From: Codonopsis lanceolata
Taxonomy: Eukaryota; Streptophyta; Magnoliopsida; Asterales; Campanulaceae
NCBI GenBank assembly: GCA_013146195.2
Contig: CM028381.1
Location: 60,518,744 to 60,582,743, forward strand
Reading direction: 5' to 3'
DNA: 64,000 nt
Under the pieces are notes generated by a model. That model saw only the letters and a program-made list of their open reading frames with translations. It did no database searches and was not told the DNA's origin. Position 1 is the first letter of the stretch. Each line of letters starts with the position of its first letter. The translations under genes were made by a program, and so were the position numbers. This document shows, piece by piece, positions 62,880-64,000 of this stretch.

Positions 62880-64000
62880 TCCTGTCTCAAATTTCTTCTC
62901 CACTATCTGTCCTAATGCCTTAGCGCTCCACATGTGGATGTGTCCAAGCTCCTCAAACCCACTTAATGCCGTTAACAACTCTTAACTGTAGCAGGAGCAT
63001 CTCTCCATCAGCAACCTTCAAATTCTACGACCTTCTCCCTTGCAGTGAACGTAAAGTTCTTCATCAGTTATTCATTTGCATGTCACATTGGAAAATCTAA
63101 GCCTTAATTTATTTAAGGAATGACGTTCTCTTCTATATGCCTCACCATTGTTCCAAATGCAATTTTCCACCATTGTCTGTCATGCTTAGAAAGTCGTTAG
63201 CCATGGGAATGGGTCTTTCCAAGTTTTCATTATCTTGGCTCCAACAACCACCAATTGAGTCTTCTACTTCTGTCTTATTGTGGGTTACTATGAAATTAAG
63301 TTACAAAAACAAAAGATCGAAAGAAATGACCATACAAATGTGAGAAATGAATTTGATAGAGCTCCTTCTTTGGGATCTCACAATGTTTTTCAGCAGATAG
63401 GATATTAATAAATCCAGACAACTTGTTCTGTAACTGGGTTCCAGTTGGAAACTAAATGGATCTTCAATTTAATCCTAGGAGATCTGTTTGTTAGAATTTT
63501 ATGTGTGGGAAATACAAATTGAAATTACAAAATGGAAAAACAAATCAAATATATGCCACCTTCATTTGACTAATGAGGTGACTGAAACTTGAGTTGAAGA
63601 TAACTGATATCTCCTTGACTCATTATAAGTCAGCTGATTGAAGCTGGCTGATGTAGCTGATCGAAGATCTTTGATCACTAACTGAAGGTAGAAAGGTAGC
63701 TCAACTGAAGCTTGCAAGGGTAAGCTGCTTTAAGTTGGCTGAAGTGGACCGATTTCAGTCGGCTGGTGACGTGGTGGCTGAAGTTGAGTGATCCGAGGCT
63801 TGTGTGATATACACAATGTCCTTAAAACAGATTCGTCTCCTCTTGGGCTATATGTGCTTCAAAGGTTTTTTGGACGTCTGTCTTCCACGATAAAACGGAG
63901 AATCGGACAATCCTTTGCACTAAGGATTCCGACGAATCAAGTATGTACTCGAACTATATCACCAACGAGAACACGAGGCCAAAGAATGACGATAGCAATA
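62880..64000. other. no gene recognised
   Basis: This stretch probably continues intron 2 of the glucosidase II beta gene or an inserted retroelement. 63600-63780 repeats GCTGAAG/GGCTGATG motifs. No exon of the glucosidase gene was found. Confidence 0.35.

Noticed and set aside
63137..63343. Plus-strand 68-residue frame near the right end
   Set aside because: No recognisable domain, and it does not match any glucosidase II beta exon.
1..64000. CRISPR arrays, rRNA genes, intact tRNA genes, organellar insertions
   Set aside because: None found by eye. The tandem arrays lack CRISPR-type unique spacers, and the tRNA-like sequences are SINEs or primer-binding sites.

Overview
The window is plant nuclear DNA, almost certainly from a eudicot. 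The evidence is the intron-bearing first exons of two conserved plant genes and a dense, nested population of typical plant transposable elements: L1-type LINEs, hAT, Stowaway-like and MULE-like DNA elements, a Helitron, and TRIM, Tat-type, Tekay-type and Sirevirus-like LTR elements. Nothing is bacterial, organellar, rRNA or CRISPR. One 100-base run of N (48489-48588) is an assembly gap.

1-5.5 kb: a decayed Ty3/gypsy element with two related LTRs (903-1710, 2908-3885) around a protease fragment. One LTR holds a SINE and the other a 310-bp TRIM. A second LTR end with a tRNA-iMet primer-binding site lies near 4.88 kb. 5.5-22.6 kb: three L1 LINEs and a degraded autonomous hAT element. The minus-strand LINE at 5960-10670 (16-bp target-site duplication, TSD) holds three hAT derivatives, one nested in another, each with a perfect 8-bp TSD. 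The hAT transposase relic (11004-14047) is interrupted by a MITE, and a LINE (14195-17887) sits in its 3' flank. That flank matches the interior of the small hAT copies, so this relic or a close relative is their source.

22.6-29.4 kb: low-copy-looking DNA with the first exon of a NECAP-like clathrin-adaptor accessory gene (25653-25784, minus), a MULE-like element, a Helitron and MITE remains. No further NECAP exon was found in the window.

29.4-57.6 kb: LTR-retrotransposon tract. A plus-strand Tat/Ogre-type element (LTR, gag, protease, G-patch) is broken at about 35.2 kb and joined to the 3' end of a Tekay-type chromovirus (integrase chromodomain plus 2.77-kb LTR). Then come two divergent Tat-type 3' halves arranged as an inverted pair around the assembly gap. 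Each has, in order, an antisense gene block (plant mobile domain gene, then a DUF7745-like gene), a purine-rich tract, a hairpin-forming minisatellite and a 3' LTR. The left copy keeps a four-exon plant mobile domain gene; the right copy keeps only its last exon. TATA boxes and a GGCGCC-containing upstream motif are shared between the LTRs and the antisense genes. A Sirevirus-like 3' end follows (extra ORF at about 55.3-56.4 kb, LTR 56612-57564).

57.6-64 kb: a GRF zinc-finger fragment, a 95-bp palindromic minisatellite, a small spliced minus-strand coding remnant, and the first two exons of the endoplasmic-reticulum glucosidase II beta subunit gene (59662-59982, plus). Downstream, probably in intron 2, lie a SINE, two LINE fragments and another hAT copy. 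Only NECAP exon 1 and the glucosidase II beta exons look like host genes; the rest is mobile or decayed.
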